Of a stretch of DNA of 7,460 nucleotides, positions 1 to 5,509 are shown one piece after another (the stretch's first letter is position 1; each line of letters begins with the position of its first letter). Origin of the DNA: an uncultured Granulicatella sp. (GTDB lineage Bacteria; Bacillota; Bacilli; Lactobacillales; Aerococcaceae); contig CALIJD010000090.1 in assembly GCA_938017885.1 (NCBI GenBank), positions 1 through 7,460 on the forward strand, written 5' to 3'. The notes under the pieces are model-generated. The model searched no databases. It saw only the letters and a list, made by a program, of their open reading frames with translations, and was not told where the DNA came from. Made by a program: the position numbers and the translations under genes.

Positions 1-279
1 TTCAAGTTTAATGAGAACGCTCGAATGCTTTCTGTAGTGATTCATGACAATCTGGATGGCGAGTCCCTCTTCATTGGGCATGTCGGTGTATTAGTGCCAA
101 CGAGTGACGGTTTCCTTTTCGTTGAGAAGTTAACGTTTGAGGAGCCGTATCAAGCGATTAAATTTGCTTCCAAAGAAGATGTTTACAAGTACCTTTCAAC
201 GAAATACCAAGATTATACCGGAGAAGGGTTAGCGAAACCATTCATTATGGATAACAACAAATGGGTAGAGATGAAGTAA
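1..279 (+). CDS. DUF4300-type protein, 3' end (5' end outside the window)
   Basis: The frame is open from base 1 to the TAA at 277-279, giving 92 visible residues, so the gene is cut by the window edge. The ATG at 25 lies inside the coding sequence and has no ribosome binding site; it is not the start. The visible part contains 'IGHVGVLVP', 'FVEKLTFEEPYQAIKF' and, near the end, 'AKPFIMDNN'. From memory these match the C-terminal part of DUF4300 proteins, which are mostly exported proteins or lipoproteins of streptococci and relatives with no known function. The signal peptide, if present, is outside the window. No terminator separates it from the short gene that follows 55 bases downstream, so the two are probably co-transcribed up to the hairpin at 571-607. 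The family assignment rests on remembered motifs only. Confidence 0.62.
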   Translation, partial: FKFNENARMLSVVIHDNLDGESLFIGHVGVLVPTSDGFLFVEKLTFEEPYQAIKFASKEDVYKYLSTKYQDYTGEGLAKPFIMDNNKWVEMK

Positions 280-334
280 AAAGGATGTATTCATCTTGGT
301 AAGCAATTAGGAAGTAACGGAGGAAGGTAAAAGG

Positions 335-502
335 ATGGCTTCTAGCAAGGAATATTTAGCCTATATTTTAGAACAATTATCAGGATTAGAGGATATCCGC
401 TATCGAGCAATGATGGGGGAATATATTTTGTATTACCGGGAAAAGGTTGTAGGCGGCATTTATGATGAACTGCCTACTCCGAAACCAAAGAAAAAGAAAT
501 GA
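335..502 (+). pseudogene. Truncated TfoX N-terminal-domain-like protein, internal deletion (55 aa)
   Basis: ATG at 335 follows GGAGGAAGG (319-327); the TGA is at 500-502. The product begins MASSKEYLAYILEQLSGLED, continues with 'YRAMMGEYILYYREK' and ends in 'DELPTPKPKKKK'. The start matches the N-terminal part of TfoX/Sxy N-domain proteins of Bacillota, which are usually about 100-120 residues. The Pro/Lys-rich tail also looks like the normal C-terminus of that family. The middle, normally some 50-60 residues after 'GGIYDD', is missing: residues 41-45 (GIYDE) run straight into the tail. The ends are intact and the frame is kept, so I infer an in-frame internal deletion rather than a decayed 3' end. 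It could still be translated as a micro-protein, but it lacks much of the fold. TfoX N-domain proteins outside Gammaproteobacteria have no settled function. Confidence 0.6.
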
Positions 503-570
503 TGGCTGGAGGGGATTGCCCAGTGTTGGAGGTTTAGCAGGCATTCCTCTAAATCCATAAAGTAACGATA

Positions 571-607
571 ACACCTGTAGCAGTTTTAAAGTGCTACAGG
601 TGTTTTT
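571..607 (+). terminator. Rho-independent terminator after the DUF4300/TfoX-like unit
   Basis: A perfect 12-bp stem (acacctgtagca at 571-582 with tgctacaggtgt at 592-603) encloses a 9-nt loop and runs into a T tract (603-607). It lies 69 bases after the TGA of the truncated TfoX-like gene. Nothing recognisable is coded between 503 and 570. Confidence 0.9.
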
Positions 608-656
608 GATGTACTGGAAAAATAGTTGAATTGGAATATAACATTCCTCTGTTATT

Positions 657-665
657 TGGTATAAT
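657..665 (+). promoter_or_regulatory. Extended -10 promoter for the GNAT / S66 peptidase operon
   Basis: TGgTATAAT is a perfect extended -10 element. At 17 bp upstream there is only a poor -35 (tataac, 637-642), so the TG extension probably compensates. Transcription should start near 672, just ahead of the short ORF at 701. This and the terminator at 571-607 make a new unit begin here. Confidence 0.7.
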
Positions 666-700
666 GACAGTATAGTTTAAAGGAAATTGAGGCGAAATCA

Positions 701-813
701 ATGAAGCCGGAAGAATATTCTTGGAATGAGTGGGAACAAAATAGTTATATCAATGGGAAAGAGAACGACAAATCGCATTAGCGCGAGACTTTTTAAAGAA
801 AGTAGGACACTAA
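701..813 (+). pseudogene. Tiny ORF, apparently frameshifted, ahead of the GNAT gene
   Basis: ATG at 701 has a good ribosome binding site (GAGG at 689-692, 8 nt away) and is the first start codon after the promoter. It codes 26 residues (MKPEEYSWNEWEQNSYINGK, then ENDKSH) and stops at TAG 779-781. In the frame shifted by one base, 'ERQIALARDFLKKVGH' is open from 763 to TAA at 811-813, ending 2 nt before the GNAT ATG. Adding one base near 757-765 would join the two into a continuous peptide of about 37 residues coupled to the GNAT. I infer a one-base loss, or the two ends of a larger gene after deletion. I do not recognise the protein. It may instead be a genuine 26-residue leader peptide. Confidence 0.4.
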
Positions 814-815
814 AG

Positions 816-1307
816 ATGAACATGATTATTAGAGAAATTATAGATAAAGAGGAAAAAGAATCGATTTCAAAAGAAGTTTTATATGATCTTCCAGAATGGT
901 TTGGAATGCCAGAAAGCACGCAGGAATATGTCGATGATGCGATGGACAAACCGTTTCTCGCTTGTTTTGTAGAGGATAAACTCGCAGGATATGTTGTGTT
1001 GAATGCAACAAGTGAGGATTGTGCAGATATTTTTGTGATGGGAGTCAAAAAGGAATTTCACCGCAAAGGAATCGGCCAAAAATTAAATGAGGCGTATGAG
1101 CAACTAGCAAGGAGTTTAGGGTACACTTATTCCCAAGTGAAGACTGTGAAAATGGGGCATTACGAACAGTATGATCGCACGAATCTTTTTTATAAGGCGA
1201 TGGGGTATAAGGAGTTAGAATGCTTCCCGACTTTGTGGGATGAATGGAATCCGTGTCAAATCTATATTAAATATTTAGGGAAAGAAGTGGAAGAACACAG
1301 AAAATAG
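816..1307 (+). CDS. GNAT-family N-acetyltransferase (163 aa)
   Basis: The product is a single GNAT domain that transfers an acetyl group from acetyl-CoA to an unknown acceptor in the cytoplasm. The acetyl-CoA loop is at residues 82-87 (HRKGIG), with His where the R/Q-x-x-G-x-G/A consensus has Arg or Gln. Strand beta-4 precedes it (ADIFVMGV), and 'NLFYKAMGYKE' (123-133) is the usual alpha-4/beta-7 motif. The frame is open further upstream, to an ATG at 726, but the ATG at 816 is preferred: AGTAGGA (801-807) sits 8 nt before it, and the next residues (MNMIIREI) look like a normal GNAT N-terminus. The 30 residues upstream have no family character and overlap the 701 ORF. The stop lies 18 bases before the S66 peptidase start, so the two are one operon. 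Confidence 0.85.
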   Translation: MNMIIREIIDKEEKESISKEVLYDLPEWFGMPESTQEYVDDAMDKPFLACFVEDKLAGYVVLNATSEDCADIFVMGVKKEFHRKGIGQKLNEAYEQLARSLGYTYSQVKTVKMGHYEQYDRTNLFYKAMGYKELECFPTLWDEWNPCQIYIKYLGKEVEEHRK

Positions 1308-1325
1308 GAAATAGAGGAGAGTTCG

Positions 1326-2360
1326 ATGAAAGTAAAGAAGATTGGTATCGTCAGTTTGTCTAGCGGCATTTTAGGAGAGAGTTTCATTCAACATGAACTC
1401 AATCTTGGGAAAAAACGTTTAGAAGAATATGGGGTAGAAGTTGTGTTTTTACCTCATGCATTAAAAGGGCTTGAGTTTATAAAGCAACATCCAGAATGTA
1501 GAGCAAAAGACTTACTAACCGCTTTTCAAGATGATTCGATAGAGTTGATTTTATGTGCCATTGGCGGAGATGATACGTATCGCTTACTCCCTTATTTATT
1601 TGAACAGGACGCGCTTAAAAAAGTCGCTAAGCAAAAGATTTTTTTAGGGTTCTCAGATACGACCATCAATCATTTGATGTTGCATAAGGTGGGCGTTCGC
1701 AGTTTCTATGGGCAAGCGTTTTTGCCAGATGTGTGTGAACTTTCGAAGGAAATGCTTTCGTATACAAAATCGTATTTTGAAGAGTTACTGACAACAGGAA
1801 GAATTACCGAAATCCGACCAAGCAACATCTGGGTTCAAGAAAGAGAAGACTTTAGTGAAAAAGGGTTAGGAGTTTCGATGCCAAGTTTTCCAAATCAAGG
1901 GTTTGAGTTGCTTTCAGGGGTTGCTCAGTTTACAGGACAAATTCTAGGAGGATGCTTGGAATCCATGTCGGAATGTCTTGAAAATTCAAGATATGAGGAT
2001 ACGGTTCGCCTCGTACACCAGTATCAATTATTTCCTACTTTAGAAGAATGGAAAGGGAAAATTCTTCTGCTAGAGACGAGTGAAGAACAACCGACTCCTG
2101 AATGCTTCCAAAAGATGATTCAAACGCTGGAACGCTACGGACTTTTTGATGTGGTGTCGGGTGTGCTTGTTGGGAAACCACAAAATGAAACCTATTATGA
2201 AGAGTATAAAGAGATTCTCCTGGAAGAATTAGGGGAGAAGCAACTACCCATTGTTTACAATATCAATGTTGGACATGCGACACCTCGTTGTATTATTCCT
2301 TTTGGGATTGAAGCTCAAGTGGATGTGGACGACCAAGTGATTCGTTTTATCTATGAATAA
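1326..2360 (+). CDS. S66-family peptidase (LD-carboxypeptidase / MccF-like, 344 aa)
   Basis: This is a serine peptidase of MEROPS family S66. Members cleave the L,D bond of murein tetrapeptides (LdcA) or the amide bond of aminoacyl-nucleotide antibiotics (MccF). Hallmarks are visible in order: N-terminal 'IGIVSLSSG' (7-14); 'AIGGDDTYRLLPY' (78-90), whose GG forms the oxyanion region; the nucleophile elbow GFSDTT with Ser110; Glu250 in 'ILLLETSEE'; and His317 in 'VGHATPR'. The Ser-Glu-His triad is therefore intact, and the length is normal. There is no signal peptide, so it acts in the cytoplasm. 'GGDDTYRLL' and the lack of export are compatible with the MccF branch, but I cannot separate it from murein-recycling LdcA by eye. 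AGAGGAGA (1313-1320) precedes the ATG. It is the last gene of its unit and is followed by a hairpin. Confidence 0.88.
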   Translation: MKVKKIGIVSLSSGILGESFIQHELNLGKKRLEEYGVEVVFLPHALKGLEFIKQHPECRAKDLLTAFQDDSIELILCAIGGDDTYRLLPYLFEQDALKKVAKQKIFLGFSDTTINHLMLHKVGVRSFYGQAFLPDVCELSKEMLSYTKSYFEELLTTGRITEIRPSNIWVQEREDFSEKGLGVSMPSFPNQGFELLSGVAQFTGQILGGCLESMSECLENSRYEDTVRLVHQYQLFPTLEEWKGKILLLETSEEQPTPECFQKMIQTLERYGLFDVVSGVLVGKPQNETYYEEYKEILLEELGEKQLPIVYNINVGHATPRCIIPFGIEAQVDVDDQVIRFIYE

Positions 2361-2385
2361 TAAAATTACAGAAGTGAGAGTAATG

Positions 2386-2427
2386 AAGCAGACTCGAATG
2401 TGGAAGGGGAGTCTGCTTTCATTTTTC
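2386..2427 (+). terminator. Rho-independent terminator after the S66 peptidase
   Basis: A 10-bp perfect stem (aagcagactc at 2386-2395 with gagtctgctt at 2409-2418) has a 13-nt loop and ends in the T-rich tail tttcattttt. It starts 25 bases after the peptidase stop codon. Confidence 0.85.
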
Positions 2428-2452
2428 TAAAACAGTCCCCAAGATGTATTTA

Positions 2453-2481
2453 CTGACAAATGGGAATAGAAATGCCATAAT
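2453..2481 (+). promoter_or_regulatory. Promoter of the tag / rhodanese / GNAT operon
   Basis: A -35 box CTGACA (2453-2458, 5 of 6 consensus) is followed after exactly 17 bp by the -10 box CATAAT (2476-2481, 5 of 6), with TG one base upstream as an extended -10. This is the best -35/-10 pair in the window. The predicted start near 2488 leaves a leader of about 100 nt before the tag ATG. Confidence 0.75.
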
Positions 2482-2511
2482 GAGGTGAATTCTAACAAAA
2501 TTAGGTATGAG

Positions 2512-2586
2512 ATGAATAATGATGCTATCGCTACTGTATCGATGAATCCATACCTGAGGAGCAAAACTCTTATGGAAAAGGAGTAA
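2512..2586 (+). CDS. Possible 24-codon leader ORF upstream of tag
   Basis: ATG at 2512, with a weak AGG at 2503-2505, opens a frame of 24 codons ending in TAA at 2584-2586, two bases before the tag ATG. The last codons overlap the tag ribosome binding site (AAGGAG, 2578-2583), so translation of this ORF could be coupled to tag. The peptide (MNNDAIATVSMNPYLRSKTL...) has no match I know and no attenuator-like run of one amino acid. The frame is open back to 2470, past a GTG at 2485. It may be chance. Confidence 0.25.
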   Translation: MNNDAIATVSMNPYLRSKTLMEKE

Positions 2587-2588
2587 AT

Positions 2589-3158
2589 ATGGAAACAAAA
2601 AGATGTGATTGGGCTAACCATAGTCTACTTGAACAAAAATACCACGATGAAAAGTGGGGAGTCCCTATCTTTGATGATAAGGAATTATTTAAGATGCTTT
2701 GTTTAGAAGGGATGCAGGCGGGGCTCAGTTGGTCTACAATCCTGCAAAAAATGGAAGGACTGTGTAAAGCCTTTGATAACTTTGATCCTGACATCGTGGT
2801 GAATTATGATGAAGAAAAGGAGGCAGAGCTCCTTCAAAATAAAGAAATCATCCGAAATCGATTGAAAGTAAAATCTGTTGCGAATAACGCCAAAGCTTAC
2901 TTTAAGATATGTGAAGAGTTTGGGTCGTTTAGCGACTATTTATGGGGATTTGTCAATCATACCCCAATCATTAATTCTTGGAAATCCATCACAGAAGTCC
3001 CAGCAAATACGGAGCTTTCGGACAAGATTAGTAAAGATTTGAAGAAAAGAGGTTTTAAGTTTATTGGCTCTACTATTATTTATGCATTTATGCAATCGGT
3101 AGGGATGGTAAACGACCACCTTCTGGACTGTGAGTTTAGAAGGGTAGAGAAGGATTAA
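2589..3158 (+). CDS. tag: DNA-3-methyladenine glycosylase I (189 aa)
   Basis: The enzyme removes 3-methyladenine from alkylated DNA as the first step of base excision repair. It is an HhH-fold glycosylase with a zinc 'snap' joining its termini. All landmarks are present: RCDW at residues 5-8, YHDEKWG (18-24), the recognition segment LEGMQAGLSWSTIL (39-52) with Glu40, and VNDHLLDC (174-181). The four zinc ligands are Cys6, His19, His177 and Cys181, equivalent to Cys4, His17, His175 and Cys179 of E. coli Tag. Length and both ends are normal for the family. AAGGAG (2578-2583) stands 5 nt before the ATG. It is the first clear gene of a three-gene unit; the stop codon lies inside an 18-bp AT palindrome. 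Confidence 0.95.
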   Translation: METKRCDWANHSLLEQKYHDEKWGVPIFDDKELFKMLCLEGMQAGLSWSTILQKMEGLCKAFDNFDPDIVVNYDEEKEAELLQNKEIIRNRLKVKSVANNAKAYFKICEEFGSFSDYLWGFVNHTPIINSWKSITEVPANTELSDKISKDLKKRGFKFIGSTIIYAFMQSVGMVNDHLLDCEFRRVEKD

Positions 3159-3171
3159 AAATATTTTTAAT
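3154..3171 (+). repeat. 18-bp perfect AT-only palindrome at the end of tag
   Basis: ATTAAAAATATTTTTAAT reads the same on both strands. It includes the tag stop codon and lies between tag and the rhodanese gene. It has no loop and no GC pairs, so it is not a normal terminator. A protein-binding site or chance in AT-rich spacer DNA are both possible. Confidence 0.5.
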
Positions 3172-3193
3172 GTTAGAAAGGTGAAGGAAAAAC

Positions 3194-3478
3194 ATGAAAA
3201 AAATCGCAGCAAAAGAGTTTAAAGAATTATACCAAACAAGTGAAATCACGGTGTTAGATGTACGAGAAAAGGGAGAATTTCAAGACGGACACATTCCAAC
3301 TGCAATGAACTATCCTCTAAGTACGTTGGAACAAGAGTATGCAACATTAAATCCAGAGCAAAAATACTACGTCATCTGCCAAGGGGGCATGCGTTCAGCA
3401 AGGGCTTGTCAATTTTTGGAAGAAAAAGGCTTTGACGTGACGAATGTTGAAGGTGGCATGAATCATTGGCAAGCTTAA
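3194..3478 (+). CDS. Single-domain rhodanese-like sulfurtransferase (94 aa)
   Basis: The product is one rhodanese domain without a signal peptide or second domain. It probably carries sulfane sulfur as a cysteine persulfide in the cytoplasm, as GlpE/PspE-type proteins do. Visible motifs are 'VLDVREKGEFQDGHIP' (20-35), which is the family's D-V-R-x-x-x-E-[FY]-x-x-G-H-I-P signature, and the active-site loop C-Q-G-G-M-R-S with catalytic Cys62 and the conserved Arg67-Ser68. 'VEGGMNHW' (85-92) is the standard C-terminal motif. AAGGA at 3184-3188 places the start at 3194. It is 35 bases after tag, with no terminator between, and its end overlaps the next gene by 13 bases. The biological substrate cannot be told from sequence. 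Confidence 0.9.
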   Translation: MKKIAAKEFKELYQTSEITVLDVREKGEFQDGHIPTAMNYPLSTLEQEYATLNPEQKYYVICQGGMRSARACQFLEEKGFDVTNVEGGMNHWQA

Positions 3479-4023
3479 AGAAAACAACCGAAGTTCAACT
3501 TGAGCCTTTTAACAAAAGCTTCCTGCAAGAGATTTGGAAGCTTGGTTTTTCAACAGATCAACCAGAGTGGACGAAGTGGAATGCGCCTTATTTTAATGAT
3601 TATCGTAAATTTGACGATGCCAAAAGCTTCGAAGAAAGCCCTGTTGCAGCCTTTTTAATGAGCGAAGATTGCCGATGTATTGTCGCTGGAGGTTTGCCTG
3701 TGGGGATGGTTTCAAAATCATGGGTGGATGAAGCTACACGTTGGCTAGAAATCGGGATTGTGATTTATGACGACCAGTTGTGGGGCGAGGGGATTGCAAC
3801 AAACGCGCTGACGAAGTGGGTGGATGCTATTTTCCAAGAAATCGATGCGCTCGAACATATTGGAATGACGACTTGGAGTGGGAACAGTGCGATGATGGCC
3901 GTTGCTGAAAAATTAGGATTCCTAAAAGAAGGTCAAATCCGTAAAGTCCGTTACTATCAAGGACAGTATTATGACAGCGTAAAGTATGGAATTTTACGCG
4001 AAGAGTGGACTACAAGAGCATAA
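3466..4023 (+). CDS. RimJ/RimL-type GNAT acetyltransferase (185 aa), TTG start
   Basis: This is a GNAT of the Acetyltransf_3 (RimJ/RimL) type. The acetyl-CoA loop QLWGEG (104-109) fits Q/R-x-x-G-x-G exactly and is followed by 'IATNAL'. 'GNSAMMAVAEKLGFLKEGQIRK' (139-160) is the family's alpha-4/beta-7 segment. 'PEWTKWNAPYF' near residue 33 is typical of a Bacillota subgroup. The frame is open only from 3451. The sole usable start is TTG at 3466, with AGGTGG (3451-3456) 9 nt before it; the next Met is near residue 65, beyond conserved parts. The start lies inside the end of the rhodanese gene in another frame, so the two are probably translationally coupled. The acceptor (a ribosomal protein N-terminus, antibiotic or metabolite) is unknown. 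Confidence 0.88.
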   Translation: MASLKKTTEVQLEPFNKSFLQEIWKLGFSTDQPEWTKWNAPYFNDYRKFDDAKSFEESPVAAFLMSEDCRCIVAGGLPVGMVSKSWVDEATRWLEIGIVIYDDQLWGEGIATNALTKWVDAIFQEIDALEHIGMTTWSGNSAMMAVAEKLGFLKEGQIRKVRYYQGQYYDSVKYGILREEWTTRA

Positions 4024-4031
4024 CAATAAAG

Positions 4032-4063
4032 AAAGAGACTGATTACGCGAATCAGTCTCTTTT
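4032..4063. terminator. Bidirectional terminator between convergent units
   Basis: A 13-bp perfect stem (aaagagactgatt at 4032-4044 with aatcagtctcttt at 4050-4062) has a 5-nt loop. It is followed by T on the plus strand and preceded by A-rich sequence, so it can end both the acetyltransferase unit (plus) and the lipoprotein unit (minus). It closely resembles the hairpin at 5510-5542. Confidence 0.9.
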
Positions 4064-4079
4064 AGTATGCAAGTCGTGA

Positions 4080-4736
4080 TTATTTCCCAGGAGTTTTTGG
4101 ATCTAAGCCAAATGATTGTTCTAAAATTGGTCTTAAATTATTTATCGTATCCGCTGTACCTTCTATTGCGATAGCGTACACTTTATCACCTTTTTGAACG
4201 ACCCACTCATACATGTATTTTCCATCTGAAAATTTTACTTTCATTAAGTAAGCTTGCTCTCCAGCAAATTTAGCTCTTGAGCCTTGTAGACTAGTCTGTT
4301 GTTTGTCATTTTGCCAGTTGGTATACAAACGATTCGCAATTAACTCTGCGCCAAAAGTCTCTCCGTCACCAAGTTTGACAGTATCTTTAGTGTACGCGTT
4401 CATTGATAGCACATTGTATTTATCTGGTGAAGAAAACTGGAATTGAGAACCAGTATTTTTATCTTGGTATGCGACCCAATCTTTAGGAACATTGACATAA
4501 CCAGATGCTTCACGGCCAACGCGTTGAGTATCCGAAAGTGAAACTTCTTTAGTAGTAGAAGAAGCGCCAGCAGTTGTTGTTGGAGCAGTTGTAGTAGGTG
4601 TAACCGTAGTTTCTTTAGCGACTTCAGTAGTTGGTGCAGAAGCAGTATCCATTGATTTCTTTTCGCTGTTCCCGCAAGCCGCTACCATTAATGCGGATAG
4701 AAGCGTTACAGAACCTAATAAAATTTTGTTTTTCAT
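4080..4736 (-). CDS. Thr-linker lipoprotein, array copy A (218 aa)
   Basis: The start MKNKILLGSVTLLSALMVAAC is a type II signal peptide with lipobox VAA|C, so Cys21 should be lipidated and the protein anchored on the outer face of the membrane. Residues 27-63 are a Thr/Ala/Pro/Ser-rich spacer of low complexity. The rest is a compact secreted domain: DTQRVG (69-74), GYVNVPKDW (79-87), ETFGAELIANR (126-136), AKFAGEQAYL (155-164), DGKY (171-174), GDKVYAIAIEGT (183-194), ending in LDPKTPGK. I do not recognise a named family. The 'GYvnvPkdW' start resembles Mog1/PsbP-like bacterial lipoproteins, but that is only a suggestion. GGAG followed by a 10-nt gap precedes the ATG. It begins 36 bases after copy B with no terminator or evident promoter between, so it is the second gene of a bicistronic unit. 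Confidence 0.85.
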   Translation of the reverse strand: MKNKILLGSVTLLSALMVAACGNSEKKSMDTASAPTTEVAKETTVTPTTTAPTTTAGASSTTKEVSLSDTQRVGREASGYVNVPKDWVAYQDKNTGSQFQFSSPDKYNVLSMNAYTKDTVKLGDGETFGAELIANRLYTNWQNDKQQTSLQGSRAKFAGEQAYLMKVKFSDGKYMYEWVVQKGDKVYAIAIEGTADTINNLRPILEQSFGLDPKTPGK

Positions 4737-4750
4737 AATAATTGATCTCC
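4654..4750 (-). repeat. Start-region repeat, copy A (pairs with 5320-5416)
   Basis: These 97 bases, covering the ribosome binding site, the signal-peptide codons and the first mature residues of copy A, align without gaps to 5320-5416 of copy B. By eye about 87 of 97 positions agree. The coding sequence after it diverges much more. This is a direct repeat about 670 bp apart that could recombine. Confidence 0.75.
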
Positions 4751-4772
4751 TTCATTTAGTTCAGATTTTTGA

Positions 4773-5402
4773 TTATTGTCCAGGAGTTTTTGCCTCTAAG
4801 CTCCATGTTTGTTCGAAAACAGGTCTTAAAGCATTAAGCATATCCTCAGAGCCTTCAGCTTCGATGGCGTATATCTTCTCACCTTTTTGGAAAAACCAAC
4901 AGAGGTAGTATTTACCATCTGTAAATAGAACTTTCAGTAAGAAAGCCTCCTCGCCAGCAAATTTGGCTTTTACACCTTTTATTTGGTCGACCTCTTTTGA
5001 GTTTTTAAGCTTAGCGTATGTACGATTAGCCATTAACTCTGCACCAAATGTTTCACCGCTTCCAAGTTCTACTTTATCTTTAGTAAAATTGTATAGCACC
5101 ACAGCATTATACTGATCTGGTGAAACATATTGTACTTTAGTTTCGCTATTCTTGATCCAGTCTTTAGGGATATTGAGATAACCAGTATCAGCATTCCCGA
5201 TTCTTTGAGTGTCTGCAAGTGAGATTTCTTTTACGTCAGATGAAGTCCCAGCAGTTGTTGTAGTCGTTACAGTTGCAGTTGTGTTTGCTTGGGTTGTTGG
5301 TGCTGCTGTTGTCTCCGTTGATTTCTTATCGCCGTTCCCGCAAGCCGCTACCATTAACGCAGATAGAAGCGTTACGGAACTTAATAAAATTTTATTTTTC
5401 AA
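4773..5402 (-). CDS. Thr-linker lipoprotein, array copy B (209 aa), TTG start
   Basis: This paralogue has the same plan: signal peptide with lipobox VAA|C (Cys21), a Thr-rich linker (about 29-55), then the shared domain with DTQRIG (64-69), GYLNIPKDW (74-82), ETFGAELMANR (117-127), AKFAGEEAFL (146-155) and DGKY (162-165), ending in AKTPGQ. The start is taken as TTG at 5402: it aligns exactly with the ATG of copies A and C, and AGGAG sits 10 nt upstream as in copy A. An upstream TTG at 5423 would add seven residues and overlap the ribosome binding site. Compared with copy A it has Cys169 in the C-terminal half (YYLCWFFQKG). It is first in the B-A operon and has its own promoter. Function is unknown. 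Confidence 0.85.
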   Translation of the reverse strand: MKNKILLSSVTLLSALMVAACGNGDKKSTETTAAPTTQANTTATVTTTTTAGTSSDVKEISLADTQRIGNADTGYLNIPKDWIKNSETKVQYVSPDQYNAVVLYNFTKDKVELGSGETFGAELMANRTYAKLKNSKEVDQIKGVKAKFAGEEAFLLKVLFTDGKYYLCWFFQKGEKIYAIEAEGSEDMLNALRPVFEQTWSLEAKTPGQ

Positions 5403-5416
5403 GATAATTGTTCTCC
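5320..5416 (-). repeat. Start-region repeat, copy B (pairs with 4654-4750)
   Basis: This is the partner of the 97-bp repeat in copy A. Among the differences, the start codon is TTG here and ATG there, while the spacing from ribosome binding site to start codon is the same. Confidence 0.75.
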
Positions 5417-5438
5417 TAAACAAATTTATTATATTTGT

Positions 5439-5467
5439 ATTATATCACGGTACGGATTGAATTTAAA
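5439..5467 (-). promoter_or_regulatory. Promoter of the B-A lipoprotein operon
   Basis: On the minus strand TGaTATAAT (5447 down to 5439) is an extended -10 with perfect consensus. A 17-bp spacer separates it from a weak -35, TTTAAA (5467-5462, 4 of 6). It is 37 bases upstream of the TTG start of copy B and downstream of the terminator of copy C, so copies B and A can be controlled separately from C. Confidence 0.7.
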
Positions 5468-5509
5468 TAAAAAGCATTTTACAAAGGATGAGGAAAGATA
5501 GGGGATAAC

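Noticed and set aside
503..570. Short open stretch ending 'VGGLAGIPLNP' before the first terminator, considered as the tail of another gene.
   Set aside because: Too short, no start with a ribosome binding site, and no recognisable family; probably non-coding or debris of the TfoX-like locus.
726..815. N-terminal extension of the first GNAT from an ATG at 726.
   Set aside because: No ribosome binding site at 726, no GNAT features in the extra 30 residues, and the region overlaps a better-supported micro-ORF in another frame.
698..1079. Two minus-strand ORFs opposite the first GNAT gene.
   Set aside because: Both are shadows of a well-supported plus-strand coding sequence and have no recognisable content.
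2485..2586. The leader frame before tag reads 'KIRYEMNNDAIATVSMNP', faintly like the N-terminus of an enoyl-CoA hydratase.
   Set aside because: Only a dozen or so positions are comparable, the family motifs that follow are absent and the frame stops at once. Chance similarity is more likely than a gene remnant.
2427..2621. Minus-strand ORF of 64 residues over the tag leader.
   Set aside because: No ribosome binding site, odd composition, and it overlaps the promoter and the start of tag.
4559..4640. Repetitive acgn-type sequence in the lipoprotein linkers considered as a CRISPR-like or minisatellite repeat.
   Set aside because: There are no regular repeat units or spacers; it is simply Thr/Pro/Ala codons of a low-complexity linker.
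5209..5460. Plus-strand ORF with a Val/Ala-rich hydrophobic run that looks like a membrane helix.
   Set aside because: It is the antisense of the Thr-rich linker and signal peptide of lipoprotein copy B, with no ribosome binding site. Thr codons read backwards give Val/Gly-type hydrophobic strings.
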